Assembly: GCA_029747585.1 (NCBI GenBank) | Contig: JAPEVF010000258.1 | Coordinates: 1 to 58,227, forward strand | Length of the DNA: 58,227 nucleotides | Origin: Pleurotus djamor | Lineage: Eukaryota > Basidiomycota > Agaricomycetes > Agaricales > Pleurotaceae | Direction: 5' to 3' | The notes under the pieces: generated by a model | What the model saw: the letters and a program-made list of their open reading frames with translations, nothing else | Database searches by the model: none | Told to the model about the DNA's origin: nothing | Part shown: one piece after another, positions 11,989-21,692 of the stretch | How the letters are laid out: each line of letters opens with the position of its first letter | Numbering within the stretch: position 1 is the stretch's first letter | Position numbers and translations under genes: made by a program

Positions 11989-12667
11989 TCATGATTCTTG
12001 AACGACAGGACCCGGTGTTGTTGGTACCACGGCTTTAGGTGGTGTGTCACCAGTCAATGTTTTTGCGTAGTGAACGCAACTGCCGATCCCTGAGCCGATC
12101 CCTGCGCCGCCCAATATGACTAGACAGCGGTATAATGAGCAAGTGTACCACACGGGAAACGTGCAAGTAAACTCACGGTGAACGATTTTGGCTTGCTTCC
12201 AGAAGATGGCTGGTGTCAGTAAGACGAAGAGCAGCCCCCCAATTGTTGCGTGGTCCTCGGCCCTGATTATGGCTGTCTTTATGAAGAAAACAAGTAAGAA
12301 GGTGTATATTGAAGTGATGTGACGTGAGGATGTACATTGTAAGCCCTATGAAGCCTCCGAGTCCTTACGACGTCTTCATTTGAGTAGGCTGAACGGACGT
12401 ATTCAAATGTACCTCCTGCCACGCAGCCTGAAGTACCACTGTGTTAAGATAGCCTTTAAGCAATGTATCCAAATAGATGAGCTTACCAGCAGCGCCACAG
12501 ACCCATGTCGCTCGAAGCAACTTGTTGATGGAAAAGGCACCCCGTCCGCGTCTGGAGAGGACGAACGCGGTATACAAAGGCGGGGTCACTAAAGAGAAGA
12601 TTCGGTAGCCAGAGGACATTGATTTTCGTACGAGATACTCCGTGTCGGCGGCATGCATAGCTTCCAT
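11989..12667 (-). CDS. small membrane protein, unknown function
   Basis: Four exons (12667-12487, 12427-12336, 12276-12177, 12119-11989) splice to 504 nt, 167 residues. Visible segments are a hydrophobic FSLVTPPLYTAFVLS stretch near residue 30, a glycine-bearing WVCGAAGCVAGGTFEYV segment, the block AEDHATIGGLLFVLLTPAIF, and a second glycine-zipper stretch LILGGAGIGSGIGSCVHYA before a Pro/Thr tail. The two glycine-rich helices recall small inner-mitochondrial membrane proteins of the Tim17/NDUFA11 type, but I see no diagnostic motif, so no name is given. The exact multiple of three after splicing and the conserved-looking core make it a convincing gene. It diverges from the acidic protein at 12798 with 130 bp between start codons. 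Confidence 0.75.
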
Positions 12668-12797
12668 CGCGTCAGTGGAACGAAGAGGACGTCCGACGAG
12701 GAGAGCAGCTGGTCTGTGCGCTGGGGTTAAGAGGGACCTGCCCTAAGGTCTCCTAACTTGGACAACGTTTGTGACCAGTTCTTTCACCCTTCCCCCA

Positions 12798-15399
12798 ATG
12801 TCCACCACCATGCTGGAAACATACGACGCGCCAATGCTAGACTATCAAAACGACGCAGACGTCGCTATGCATCCTTCGTCAGACCCATGGATGAATGAAG
12901 AACCCATGGAGGACGAAACTTTTACTGAAGACACCACCGTCGAGGTCGAGATGGAAGCATTTCAGGAGGAGGTTTTGGAGGAATACGAGATGACTGATGA
13001 AGCGGCGCCGTACTCATCAGAAGCTGTAGACATGCACGACGTGGAGGTCGAGGACGCCAACCTGACCCAGCTCTATGATGCACCCATACCTTTGCAGTCA
13101 TCAGCCATCGTGCCGGAATTCGAGCCCTCCGCGTCGTTACCCAGCGTCTCGCCGGAATTCCCTGTAGTTCCTCAATTCGAACTACCTATACCAGTCGCTG
13201 TCGATGAATCGACATTCACACCCACTCCTCTCGCTACGCAGTCACCCCTCGTCACCTCTGCTACACAAGTGTCACATTCTGACGAAGTGACTGCTTTACT
13301 AGAAGACCAGACCACGGCGCCTTCTGAACCAGTTGAAAATCATCATCATCACATCGTCGAAGACNCTCTTGGTGATAACGTCGACTTGAATCNACCAGAG
13401 CCNGTTAGTGGTCATACTGACGTTACTGAGGATGTCTCAGCTGCTGCATACAATGCGGAATCCGCAGCCCAACCATTATCTGATTCTACGTTGCATCCCG
13501 AACTCGTTGCATCTGAAGACGCAACCCATGATCCCATTGCGCTCGAAGTGCCCGAGGCTACGGATGTTTCTTCGGCGGATCCATCAGCAGCCACTACGAG
13601 TGTCTTGGAGAGAGAAGGCTCTGGAGATCCACATGAGATTTCCGAAGGGGTCTATATTGACCCTCCACCGCCTGTGCTTGTTTCCTTGTCGTCTCCAATT
13701 GTAGCTGAGGTGTTTTTGTTCAACCACCCGTCTTCACGATCCGGGACTCCATCCTCTCCGACTGGAGAGCCTACATCGCCTTCGTCTCCTGTCCTTCTGC
13801 AGCACCATCCGACGCTTTACTACGAGCCTATTGCAACAGTCTTCGAAGCTCTTCGACAAGAACAACTCGTAGCTACTCTTGGCGAAGGAGAACTTGCCTT
13901 AGACGCATATGATCTCCAATTATCCATATCCGAGGTCTGTTCATTGAAGCTACCCATGTATCCTAATACTGACTTGAACCCTTCAGGACAACTACTTTTC
14001 ACGAGAGGTTACCTTGCATGATCTGAATGTCATCCACGACGGTTCTGATCTTGCAGGACCTCTTCGCTTGAGGTTATATACTATCGTTCCCAGATTCATC
14101 ACCCGTTATCATCAACTTCAAGAACAAGTTTCCCGTCTTCACTTATCCCGTGAATCCGGGGACAGCTCTGAAACCCTTACAGTCAAAGGTAGTACACGCA
14201 TCCTTGTTTCCCTCATATCTCATATCTCAACTGTTTTCTGTGTTAGAATCACTACCACCATCAGATCTCGTTCAAGGGGAATCCTCTGATCAGCTTCCCG
14301 TAGATTATCAGCCCGAAGCTCACGAGGATGAGCCTGAACATGATGATCGCCCGGAGGAGTCAAGCCACAACGAATCATTGTCCCACGTTGAGAGCATCAA
14401 TGCAATCGGTGAGCCTCAGACTGACCACAACAATGACGAAGACGACGCCCCGGAAGACGTCGCGTACCCAGAACTCCCCGACGATGACGATGAGAATAAC
14501 GAGCAACCTGAGGCCCAGTTAGACGAAGAATCGATTCACCACAGCACCGATATTGAGGCTGGATCCAGTGCCGCCGTAGAACCGGAGGCCGAAGCCGCTG
14601 ACAACGACGATACCTCGGAACCTCAGGAGGAATATGAAGAATACCCAGAACTTCCTGACGACGAAGAAGATATTCAACAATTATTGGTCGAATCTGGGGA
14701 TTACGTTGAGTCGAATGAACCAGCCGAGGAAGGTCATTCACCTCTTAACCCCATTACCATTGCCCCCGAAGAACTCGCCAGTGACGTCGGTAAGCCCGAT
14801 CCCTCCCATTTTGTCAGAGGAACTTGCCTCTTACTATGGCTCATTGTAGTGGACGAGTCTATCGAGCACCATGATATCGAACACCATGAGTCAAACTTAC
14901 CCCTCGATGAGACTTCAACAGATACCATAGGTCTGTGGACTTTGTGCGTTCCGCTTGAATCGTTCGCTGACCTGCTAGTAGATCCTAATATAACATCAAC
15001 ACTAGAAGGTGACGAGGTCTCCGAAGCTCCGCTGCAAAATAACACGGACGAGCTTGGTTTGTCACAAATCCCTAAGTTTCAGGATTTCCTCGTGCTAACC
15101 CTCTGCTCTAGAGCTTGCTGAGACAGATGACTTCGGCGAGTGGGACCATGAGCTTGATGCCGAAGGCGAGGTTGATACTACATGGGACGACCAAGAAACT
15201 CTGTCGATAGAGTCCTCGACTACCACCATCAGCAGCAAAAATTCCATGAAACGTAGTCATGACGAGGTAGAACTGGAGACCAATGAACTCGATCTGGACC
15301 AATCCTCGCCAGAATCGCCATGTGAGTGATATCGAGCTATCTGATTAGAATCTGCTCTTACTTCCGGACTTAGCTTCAAAACGAACACGGACGTTGTAA
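12798..15399 (+). CDS. large acidic, intrinsically disordered protein
   Basis: A multi-exon gene encoding a Glu/Asp/Ser/Pro-rich protein of roughly 700-750 residues with little expected globular fold. It starts at ATG 12798 (MSTTMLETYDAPMLDYQND). The only ordered-looking part is around 13930-14170, where the spliced DNYFSREVTLHDLNVIHDG and LRLRLYTIVPRFITRYHQL suggest a short folded domain followed by a helix. The acidic middle carries two copies of a motif, AYPELPDDDDE (about 14463) and EYPELPDDEED (about 14640). The C-terminus reads FGEWDHELDAEGEVDTTWDD and ends SSKRTRTL after the last intron, a basic tail that could serve as nuclear localisation signal. Acidic plus basic-tail design would suit a nuclear or chromatin-associated protein, but that is inference. 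I recognise no known family. Confidence 0.75.
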
Positions 15400-15967
15400 C
15401 CGTCACTGCTTTCGCTGCTACCCCCCGCTATCATAAGCACTATCATAAGTTATCAAGGCTAGGTCATCTCTTCACTCGAACGCGTCTATCTTTATTTCTC
15501 TCTTCCATCCATTCATCGCTAACATCCTAGATAGCGGGTCACTGGTCACCGGTCATGCCTCATTGGTCGGCATCCGTCGAAGGAGGTTGTTGGTTCTGTG
15601 GCTATTGGTTCTGTAGGGCTGTATCCAGGCATGTCTTAATCATCCATGTTTTATGAATTGGTTATCTGTGCATTGCAGAGTCCCTATGAGATTGACAATG
15701 TTTCGGCCATGCCAAGATCGTCTTGCCCACGACGCGACACACGCGCTTACGACCTAACTCCATGTTTGAGCAAAGTGTTTCACATCATCGGCGCTCTCTG
15801 TCCTTTGGGGATATCTCTCTATACGCTTCTAAGTATAAATGAGATCAGTGGGGTAGGAACGAACTCCATATCGTGCAGGCCACGTCCCAACATCCACACG
15901 TAGAAGGTCCGGTACCATCTACAACCCCTAGTCTCTCCATCTCCCCTAGCAAACTACCCCTTTAACC
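15400..15967. other. intergenic region / promoter of the secreted protein
   Basis: This 568 bp stretch follows the acidic gene. It contains three ATTGG (inverted CCAAT) boxes at 15562-15566, 15604-15608 and 15657-15661 and a TATAAAT at about 15833, roughly 130 bp before the next start codon. A CT-rich stretch precedes the ATG. One 85-codon open frame (15646-15903) has no coding character and was not called. Confidence 0.5.
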
Positions 15968-16766
15968 ATGTTTCCCCGTCGATTCCTTACTTCCTTCGTC
16001 CTTCCGGTCTTGTTACTGTCCTATGTTACTTGCGTGGCCTCTCAGAACTTGGTCGACAACATGGACATCGACGCTGCCCTCGAAGCCCGCGATGTCGCAA
16101 ATGGGACCGAGTTTATGCCAATGTTCGCGATCCGAGAAATGGACATTGTGGAAGGTCGCGGGTATGAAGACTATGGAGAGTCTCAGCATTCGCTTGAGGC
16201 ACGAAATCCTGCTGCCGTCGCTAGGCTTGCGATTCAAGGAATCAAAAGCATAGTCAAGGGGATCAAGAACCTCATCAAAGCCGACAAGAAGGTATGTCTA
16301 TGCTGTGACGTATTCACCGCGTGTCTGATGTTGGTTGCTTTGGCTGGACAGGCTCGTGGCGAGTTCACCCTCCATCTTGTCAGAGAGATGCGCAAGAAGT
16401 ACCCAAGTTACAACTGGGTCGTCTGCCATACGAAGCATGAGACCAAGTTCAAAGGCCAAAAAGGAAAGGACTGGGATCATAGACATGAAGAGTTCGATGT
16501 CAAGTTTGGTGGAACCATTGGGTAGGTTTTTTCGAAGCCTTTGATTTTTCTTCGAGGATTGACATGGTTTTAGTTATGAAATATATAACCTCAAAGCTGG
16601 TACCTTCATCCGCAAGGGTGACGGAGGCTACCTCAACGTAAGACACTCTTTCTCGTGGTCAAACTTTCGTACTTACCGAGGTGTGCTTTCGTTTCAGTGG
16701 GCTTACTCTGGCAAAGTCACGAAGAAGAGCAAGAACGGAAAAGAGATCACTTTCCGTGCTCCTTAG
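15968..16766 (+). CDS. small secreted protein, LEAR-processed, unknown function
   Basis: Four exons (15968-16291, 16352-16521, 16574-16637, 16698-16766) splice to 627 nt, 208 residues. The first 25 residues form a signal peptide (basic MFPRR, hydrophobic FVLPVLLLSYVTCVAS). LEAR occurs twice, at residues 38-41 and 76-79, bracketing an acidic segment; this looks like a propeptide cut at Arg. The mature part would begin near NPAAVARLAIQGIKS, a predicted amphipathic helix, then KGIKNLIKADKK, and a compact domain with YNWVVCHTKHETKF, EFDVKFGGTIGYEIYNL and KAGTFIRKGDGGYLNWAY. Only one Cys is apparent in that domain, so it is not a disulfide-rich effector. No catalytic motif is recognised. The promoter has CCAAT and TATA-like elements. 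Confidence 0.82.
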
Positions 16767-16875
16767 ATTAAGTCCATGTACATTCATTTTGATGACGCTC
16801 TTTACATACATGAAATGATATGATGCTACACAGTGATACATGAGTGATAGATACGTCTCGAAGACAGGTTGACGT

Positions 16876-17053
16876 TCAAGCTGGGAAGGGCAGACCATCT
16901 TCGTCGAAGAGATGCGCGTAAGGGAAAAAGAAGTCGACGTCGGAGGGATACGCCCGAGTCTGTTGATATGGGAAATTTGCCACGGTGGCACCAGCGAAAT
17001 CAGATTGCCATGTCGAAGATTGAGGTGAGGGTGCGGAATCCAAGTCGAAAGAA
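16876..17053 (-). pseudogene. possible orphaned 3' exon of the truncated gene
   Basis: On the minus strand, directly after the left inverted repeat of the mobile element, an open frame of about 58 codons reads SFDLDSAPSPQSSTW, then DFAGATVANFPYQQ and ends DEDGLPFPA plus stop. Its Ser/Pro/Asp/Phe-rich composition looks like the C-terminus of a disordered protein and is unlike the AT-rich element. It could be the original 3' end of the gene at 18344-19349. Against this, simple removal of the element does not keep the frame, and no target-site duplication is seen. The call is tentative. Confidence 0.3.
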
Positions 17054-17145
17054 TAGGGCTGCTCAATTCTTTTCTCATCTCGTCGTCTCACTTCGTCTCG
17101 TCTCGTTTCGGTCGATCGAGCCCAGCCACCATCAAGGGTCCTTCC
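17054..17145 (+). repeat. left terminal inverted repeat
   Basis: Runs from TAGGGCTGCTCAATTC to ATCAAGGGTCCTTCC. It pairs with 18255-18346 in reverse orientation with about 5 mismatches in 92 positions by eye. Confidence 0.85.
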
Positions 17146-17898
17146 GCATGTAGGCTCTGACCTTGAATGAGAGATGCCTGATGGTGCCGGAGCTTCGGAG
17201 ATCGAATTGAGTCCAAATTACGTTGATCGTCGAACGCGCTCGAGGATGTATCACTCCCTCATCCCCTCCCGCAAGGCCTCATTCAACCCCTACCCTTACC
17301 CTTAAAAGCCCCTACCCAGGTAAGAGGGTAAGGACGTACAAGTGTCGGGTTTGCCCTTGGGAGTTGGGAGATTTACCATAAGTCGGTGTACAGGGGCTCG
17401 CATTTTGGGGAGAATTATAACAGTATCTTCCCGTTGCTCGATTTCCTCGAACCGGGGCTCATTCAACTCCACATTGTCTATCCTATGTATATCAAGCTAT
17501 AATGAATTGTATTTTTAATTTTGCGCTTCACCAGGACAAGGGCTATAATCAGGAGATATCAGGGGCCAGCATTTGTAGAAATGCATGAATTCTACTTTGA
17601 TTTGACTTGATATAACGAGAGGAGGGCATGAATTTGGCGGTACCTGATACTGTGAGACGCACGACAGCCATTCGCACTGGATAAGGTCTGTCACGCGTCA
17701 ACGCCTGCATTCAAGAAGACTGTTTGCTTTCGGCTCTATGCCATTTCATGAGTTCTCCAGCGAGATGTCGATGTGTTCCCTTGAATCTACAAAATTGCAA
17801 TGCCTTTTTAATGACGGTATACTTAAACTTCACCGTCTCTTTCATGAACTCATTCATTCTAGAATTTGAAAACTAGGAAGACGAGGTAGACGGCCGTA

Positions 17899-18125
17899 TT
17901 ACGTAGTGACGCGTAGTGCTTGCCAAAGGATGAAGTAGGAGACATCCAGGAGAGACGCGAGGGATCGAGGATAGTTTTCCGGATGAACAAAAGGACAATT
18001 ATGGATGTGTGATAATACCAGACGGCCCCGGCTGAACATTTGCTCAACTCCCACCGAGGTTGCGGGGATGGTAAGATAGGGATAGACCTCCACTCGATTT
18101 CTCCACCATTTGACTGGGTTCTTGA
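17899..18125 (-). pseudogene. hAT transposase C-terminal remnant
   Basis: The minus-strand frame reads NPVKWWRNRVEVYPYL, then IPATSVGVEQMFSRGR and LVLSHIHN. This is the tail of the hAT transposase dimerisation region, whose family pattern is WW with YP.L, then a small-residue loop ending E..FS.G, then LS..RN. About seven residues expected between YPYL and IPATS are missing, and the frame soon ends, so it is a decayed, internally deleted copy. No DDE catalytic portion is visible in the element. Confidence 0.65.
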
Positions 18126-18254
18126 CTGTTGGATTGGGAGGATGGACTTAGTGCGAGAGCGAAGCAAAGCATTCCGATGAATCCACAAGTGCAATTGAAG
18201 CTCCGACGTCGTGGCTTGAACTAAATGATAAAAATGGATATTCCTTCTTTTTGG

Positions 18255-18346
18255 GGGAGGACCCTTGATGGTGGCTGGGCTCGATCAACCGAAACGAGAC
18301 GAGACGGGATGAGACGACGAGATGAGAAAAGAATTGAGCAGCCCTA
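18255..18346 (-). repeat. right terminal inverted repeat
   Basis: Reverse-complement partner of 17054-17145. Its outermost bases (CTA at 18344-18346 on the plus strand) read TAG on the minus strand and form the stop codon of the neighbouring gene. Confidence 0.85.
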
Positions 18347-19349
18347 ATGAGCCTGAGTCTGTTGAGTGGCCAGGGCGCTGGCTGATTTGGTCTGCTGCGG
18401 GGTAGATTGAGGCGAAGGTAGAGGTTCGACATCAGAGAAGCTCGTTCGTGCTAGCTGGTCGGCGATGCCGTCAACTGATGAGGGCCCCTTGGTAGCCACA
18501 ATCAGCGCAGCCTCCTTCGTAGTGGACTTGGCATTCATTTTTGCTTTGCAAGTCGGAGGGACCCTAGTCGGCACTGGCACAGAGGGCGTTTCAGGGATGG
18601 CCAATTTCTTGGTTTGGCTTCGGGTGTTTATGATTTTCGCGGGTCGTTTGGGGTCGTAGTCAGATTTGGTGGCTTTTCTCTTCCTCTTGTTTGATTTTTG
18701 GACACTGTTGAAAGAAATAGGAGCCAGTGGTTCGGAATGGGTGGCCGGAGTGTCAATATCGAAGTCGCTGGCGTCAGGTTGGGTAGTTTCTTCGTGAGGT
18801 TTTGCAAGCTTAGCAGGGCGGTTTTCAGCGTCGTTAAGCACAGATGGCACAGAGACCTTAGGCTTTTCTGTAGAAGGTGCATGATGCTCGGGATCTGGCT
18901 GAAAAGCGGCCTTCTTCTCGCGACGGACCAGGACAGGCAANGGAATGGGTGTCTGGGTTCACGGGCAACGGATCCGTTGGGGTATTTTCCTTGACAAGCA
19001 GAGATGAGCCGTTGAGTTTCTTGACGCGACGAACCACGACAGGGAGAGAATGTGTATCTCTAATCAAGACTTGAGAATCTGAGGTCGTCTCGGGGTGTCG
19101 CTTTGCACGCTGAGGGCGCTCCTCCAGTGCACCCGCTAAGGACGAGTATTTGCTCTCGAACGCGGTTCCCCTCACTATCAAGTGAGGTGCATAAGATATG
19201 AGGAAGGTTCGAAGCAGATAGAAGTGCGTACTATTAAAGATTGGGTTACTGTAGTCAATAAGGCCAGGTTGAGGGTCGGGTAGGTAATCAGAGTCTTGAT
19301 GGTGGCAATCGGCCACAGTATGAGCATCGTCGTCGCACTGGATCGCCAT
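18344..19349 (-). CDS. basic disordered protein, 3' end replaced by transposon terminus
   Basis: Starts at ATG 19349 (MAIQCDDDAHTVADC). An intron of about 57 bp (GTACGC...GATAG, near 19170-19230) probably joins NPIFN to RGTAFESKYSSLAGALEER. The rest is Lys/Pro/Ser-rich with a nuclear-type basic cluster KSNKRKRKATKSDYDPKRP. Two adjacent internal repeats, DTHSLPVVVRRVKK and DTHSLPVLVRREKK, show that the single N at 18941 is a spurious base: dropping it joins the two frames. The stop codon is the first three bases of the hAT inverted repeat, after ...TQQTQAH, so the native C-terminus has probably been lost. It shares YSSLAGAL with the protein at 21693-22703. Function unknown; it diverges from the sugar transporter. 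Confidence 0.6.
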
Positions 19350-19396
19350 GTATCGTGGATAGAGAAGAGATGGTCAGTTTTTGTGCCATTATGCTT

Positions 19397-19403
19397 TATA
19401 AAA
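19397..19403 (+). promoter_or_regulatory. TATA-like box in the divergent promoter
   Basis: TATAAAA lies about 95 bp upstream of the sugar transporter ATG (19497) and about 50 bp upstream of the divergent minus-strand gene. It could serve the transporter in this orientation. Confidence 0.35.
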
Positions 19404-19496
19404 GACTCGAGAGTGCTTAGGCCTGGTGGCTAGTGGTCGTGGTCGTGGTCGCTGGTCAACCAGGCGTAGCCCCTATGTTCGCGTCCCATTTCGTAT

Positions 19497-21367
19497 ATGG
19501 CCGCCTCGCCAGCGCCTCGCTTCTCAATGAAGTCCTTCACGAAGTATGGTTGGACCGTCTGCATCTGGCTACTCGTTACTCCGTTCCAGTATGGCTACCA
19601 CATATCTGTCCTAAATCAAATACAGGCCGTCGTAACATGCAAACAACGCGACGCACTCGACTCTGGCTCAAGTCGACTACCAACATGCATACCGATGGAC
19701 GACTTCACCTTCTCGGCGGTCACATCTGTGTTCACGATTGGAGGGCTTCTGGGGAGTATGGCTGCTAACTTTGTCACTGAGAAGTACGGTAGGAAGGGCG
19801 CGACGCAAGCCAGCGCAGTCCTGACCATCCTGGGTACTGCGCTTATGACTATTGGGAGCTCGGTAGGCTCCTTAGGTTTTGGAAGGTCCGTCTTGCGCGT
19901 TGAATCAACGGTCTGAAACAATGGTTAATTTCCTACAGAATGCTTGTCGGCGTAGGCTCAGGAATTGGTCTGTGCGTGGGTCCTATATACTTGTCCGAGA
20001 TCGCGCCTCCGGCTATCAGTGGAAATGTCGGTGAGACGACCATTCTTCTCAACGATGAACCTTTCTCAAGTTGTGTTCCAGGCGTTCTCACTCAACTCTC
20101 TATTGTCCTTGGTATAATGGTCACCCAATTACTAGGCCTCAACCTCGCCACCCCAACCACCTGGCGTGCTGTCCTATTCGCTTCCTGCGCCCTTGCCATT
20201 TCTCAACTGGTGACCAGCTCTCTTGCTTGCGAAACACCTGCGTACCTTGGGGGCAAGGGTCTCCTGGAGCAGAAACGCCACGTATCGCGCAAATTGTGGG
20301 GCGAGGCCACTCGGGACCCTGAAGCAGGGCCTTCTACTCATAGGAACGAACAGGCTTCTGACACCTTGTTCGATGAAGATGAAGCGGATAATACGGCTAA
20401 GGACCCCCTACTAAGTGTCCATGCAGTCGAAGACGATGATGTTGCCGAGGCTAGGAGGCATGAGCCCCGCGAAGCCACTGTTACTGTCACCCAGTTGGCT
20501 TCCAAGCCCGAGCTTAGGCAACCTTTGATGATCGTTTGTCTTGCAATGTTGTCACAACAGGTCTCTGGCGTCAATGCTGGTGCGTTGTGGCCAAGTACCG
20601 TACGCTTTGTGCGCCGCTCAATGATGTCTCAGTTTTGTATTACAGCAACGATATCCTCTCGAAGGCGCTACCGGATTCTGGTCCTTACATCTCGCTGGGA
20701 ATTACTATTGTCAATGTTCTCATGACGTTCCCGCCCATTATCCTCATTGAGGTGGGTTCACTACATGCTCATCTTGCGTGCCCCACTGATGGCCTTGTCC
20801 ACCAGAAAATGGGCCGACGGCGTCTTCTTACCATCTCTACCATCGGCGCTATCGTATCCCTTCTTATTGTAGGTTTCGGCTTGAACTCCAACTTGGTGAC
20901 CATATCAAGCATCGCTATTATTACTTTCATCATGTATGTCGTTTCTCCTTCTCGCCTCATACCAATATGTCCGACATTTTCTCCAAGGTCATTCGCGAGT
21001 GGGTTGGGACCCGTACCTTTTGTGATGATCCCAGAGGTGTCCCCGTTCTACGTAAGTCGACTTACGCAAGTTTCTCAAGTTCTTACGCCTTGTGAACTCT
21101 TGTCATATCTAGGCTGTCTCGGCGCTATCTTCCGTTGGTCTTTCGTTGAACTGTGCGTTGCATTGTCCTTTCGTTTAACGCGGTGATTTATCTCCTAACC
21201 GCCGTCTCATTGTAGGGGTCGCCAACTTTCTCGTTGGCCTTGTGTTTCTGCCACTCCGCAATTTCCTGTCCGGCAGCTCGCATGATAAGGATGGACGGGT
21301 CTTCTATGTCTTCGCGCTCGCGCTTGCTCTGTCGATGGGCGCTTTGAGTCGCTTGTATAAAGGCTAA
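19497..21367 (+). CDS. MFS sugar transporter
   Basis: A multi-exon gene for a major facilitator superfamily sugar porter with 12 predicted membrane helices. Diagnostic stretches in order: FTIGGLLGSMAANFVTEKYGRKGA (the D/N-x(5)-G-R-K/R signature after helix 2), GRMLVGVGSGIGLCVGPIYL then SEIAPPAISGNVGVL (the PESPR-type region after helix 4 and GR...G...VP.Y.SE motif), LSQQVSGVNAGVLYYS (QQ.SG.N..YYS signature of helix 7), and KMGRRRLL after helix 8. The cytoplasmic loop between helices 6 and 7 is long and acidic (DTLFDEDEADNTAKD). It ends SMGALSRLYKG and a stop at 21365-21367. The relatively long acidic loop and missing PETKG ending recall the fungal Vps73-like branch. Substrate is likely a hexose, not determined. 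Confidence 0.88.
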
Positions 21368-21692
21368 TTTTCTGCATTCTCTGCACTCGCATGTACATTT
21401 TAATCGTGGTATTTTCAGTCGTCTTTGCTTTGCTCTGCCTATGTCCTTTCTTGGCCCATGTCCGTTTTTGGATTGGGAGAGTCATGTTTCAGACAATGTC
21501 TCGGGAAGTTGCTCCAAACTGGGTTGTTCCCTCCACTACAATGTCTGGCGCTACCATGGGCCACTTTCCAGTGGCACATCCATCATGACGACGACAATTG
21601 TGGCCAATAGTATATAAACCCTCCTCTGGCTCGCCTTAAAAGCATCCCATCCACTCGCTTGAACTTGCTCGAAATCGACATCGCTCATCGCT
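21368..21692. other. intergenic region
   Basis: This 325 bp stretch separates the transporter stop from the next ATG. A hydrophobic open frame at 21391-21585 has no homology I recognise. GTATATAAAC at about 21610, roughly 80 bp before the next ATG, is a plausible TATA element for the downstream gene. Confidence 0.45.

Larger units (their letters stand above)
17054..18346. mobile_element. decayed hAT-like DNA transposon with 92 bp inverted repeats
   Basis: A 1.29 kb unit is bounded by inverted repeats starting TAGGGCTGCTCAATTC at both ends (17054 inward and 18346 inward). The 92 bp repeats differ at only about five positions. Each holds internal TCTCG/GTCTC subterminal motifs. The interior is AT-rich, lacks an intact transposase, and carries a minus-strand remnant of the hAT C-terminal dimerisation region (17899-18125). 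TA-RGG-type termini and the WW...YP...E..FS signature suit the hAT superfamily. The flanking 8 bp (CGAAAGAA on the left, ATGAGCCT on the right) do not match, so no target-site duplication survives. The element is too short to be autonomous. Confidence 0.7.

Noticed and set aside
16659..17078. 139-codon minus-strand open frame
   Set aside because: It overlaps the 3' exon of the secreted protein on the opposite strand and crosses the transposon end; composition shows no motif.
17052..18348. Tc1/mariner element because TA flanks both ends
   Set aside because: The internal protein remnant is of hAT type and the TA is part of the matching repeat termini, so a mariner reading is weaker.
21391..21585. 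65-codon hydrophobic open frame as an extra membrane-protein exon
   Set aside because: The sugar transporter already ends properly at 21367 and this frame lacks homologous features.
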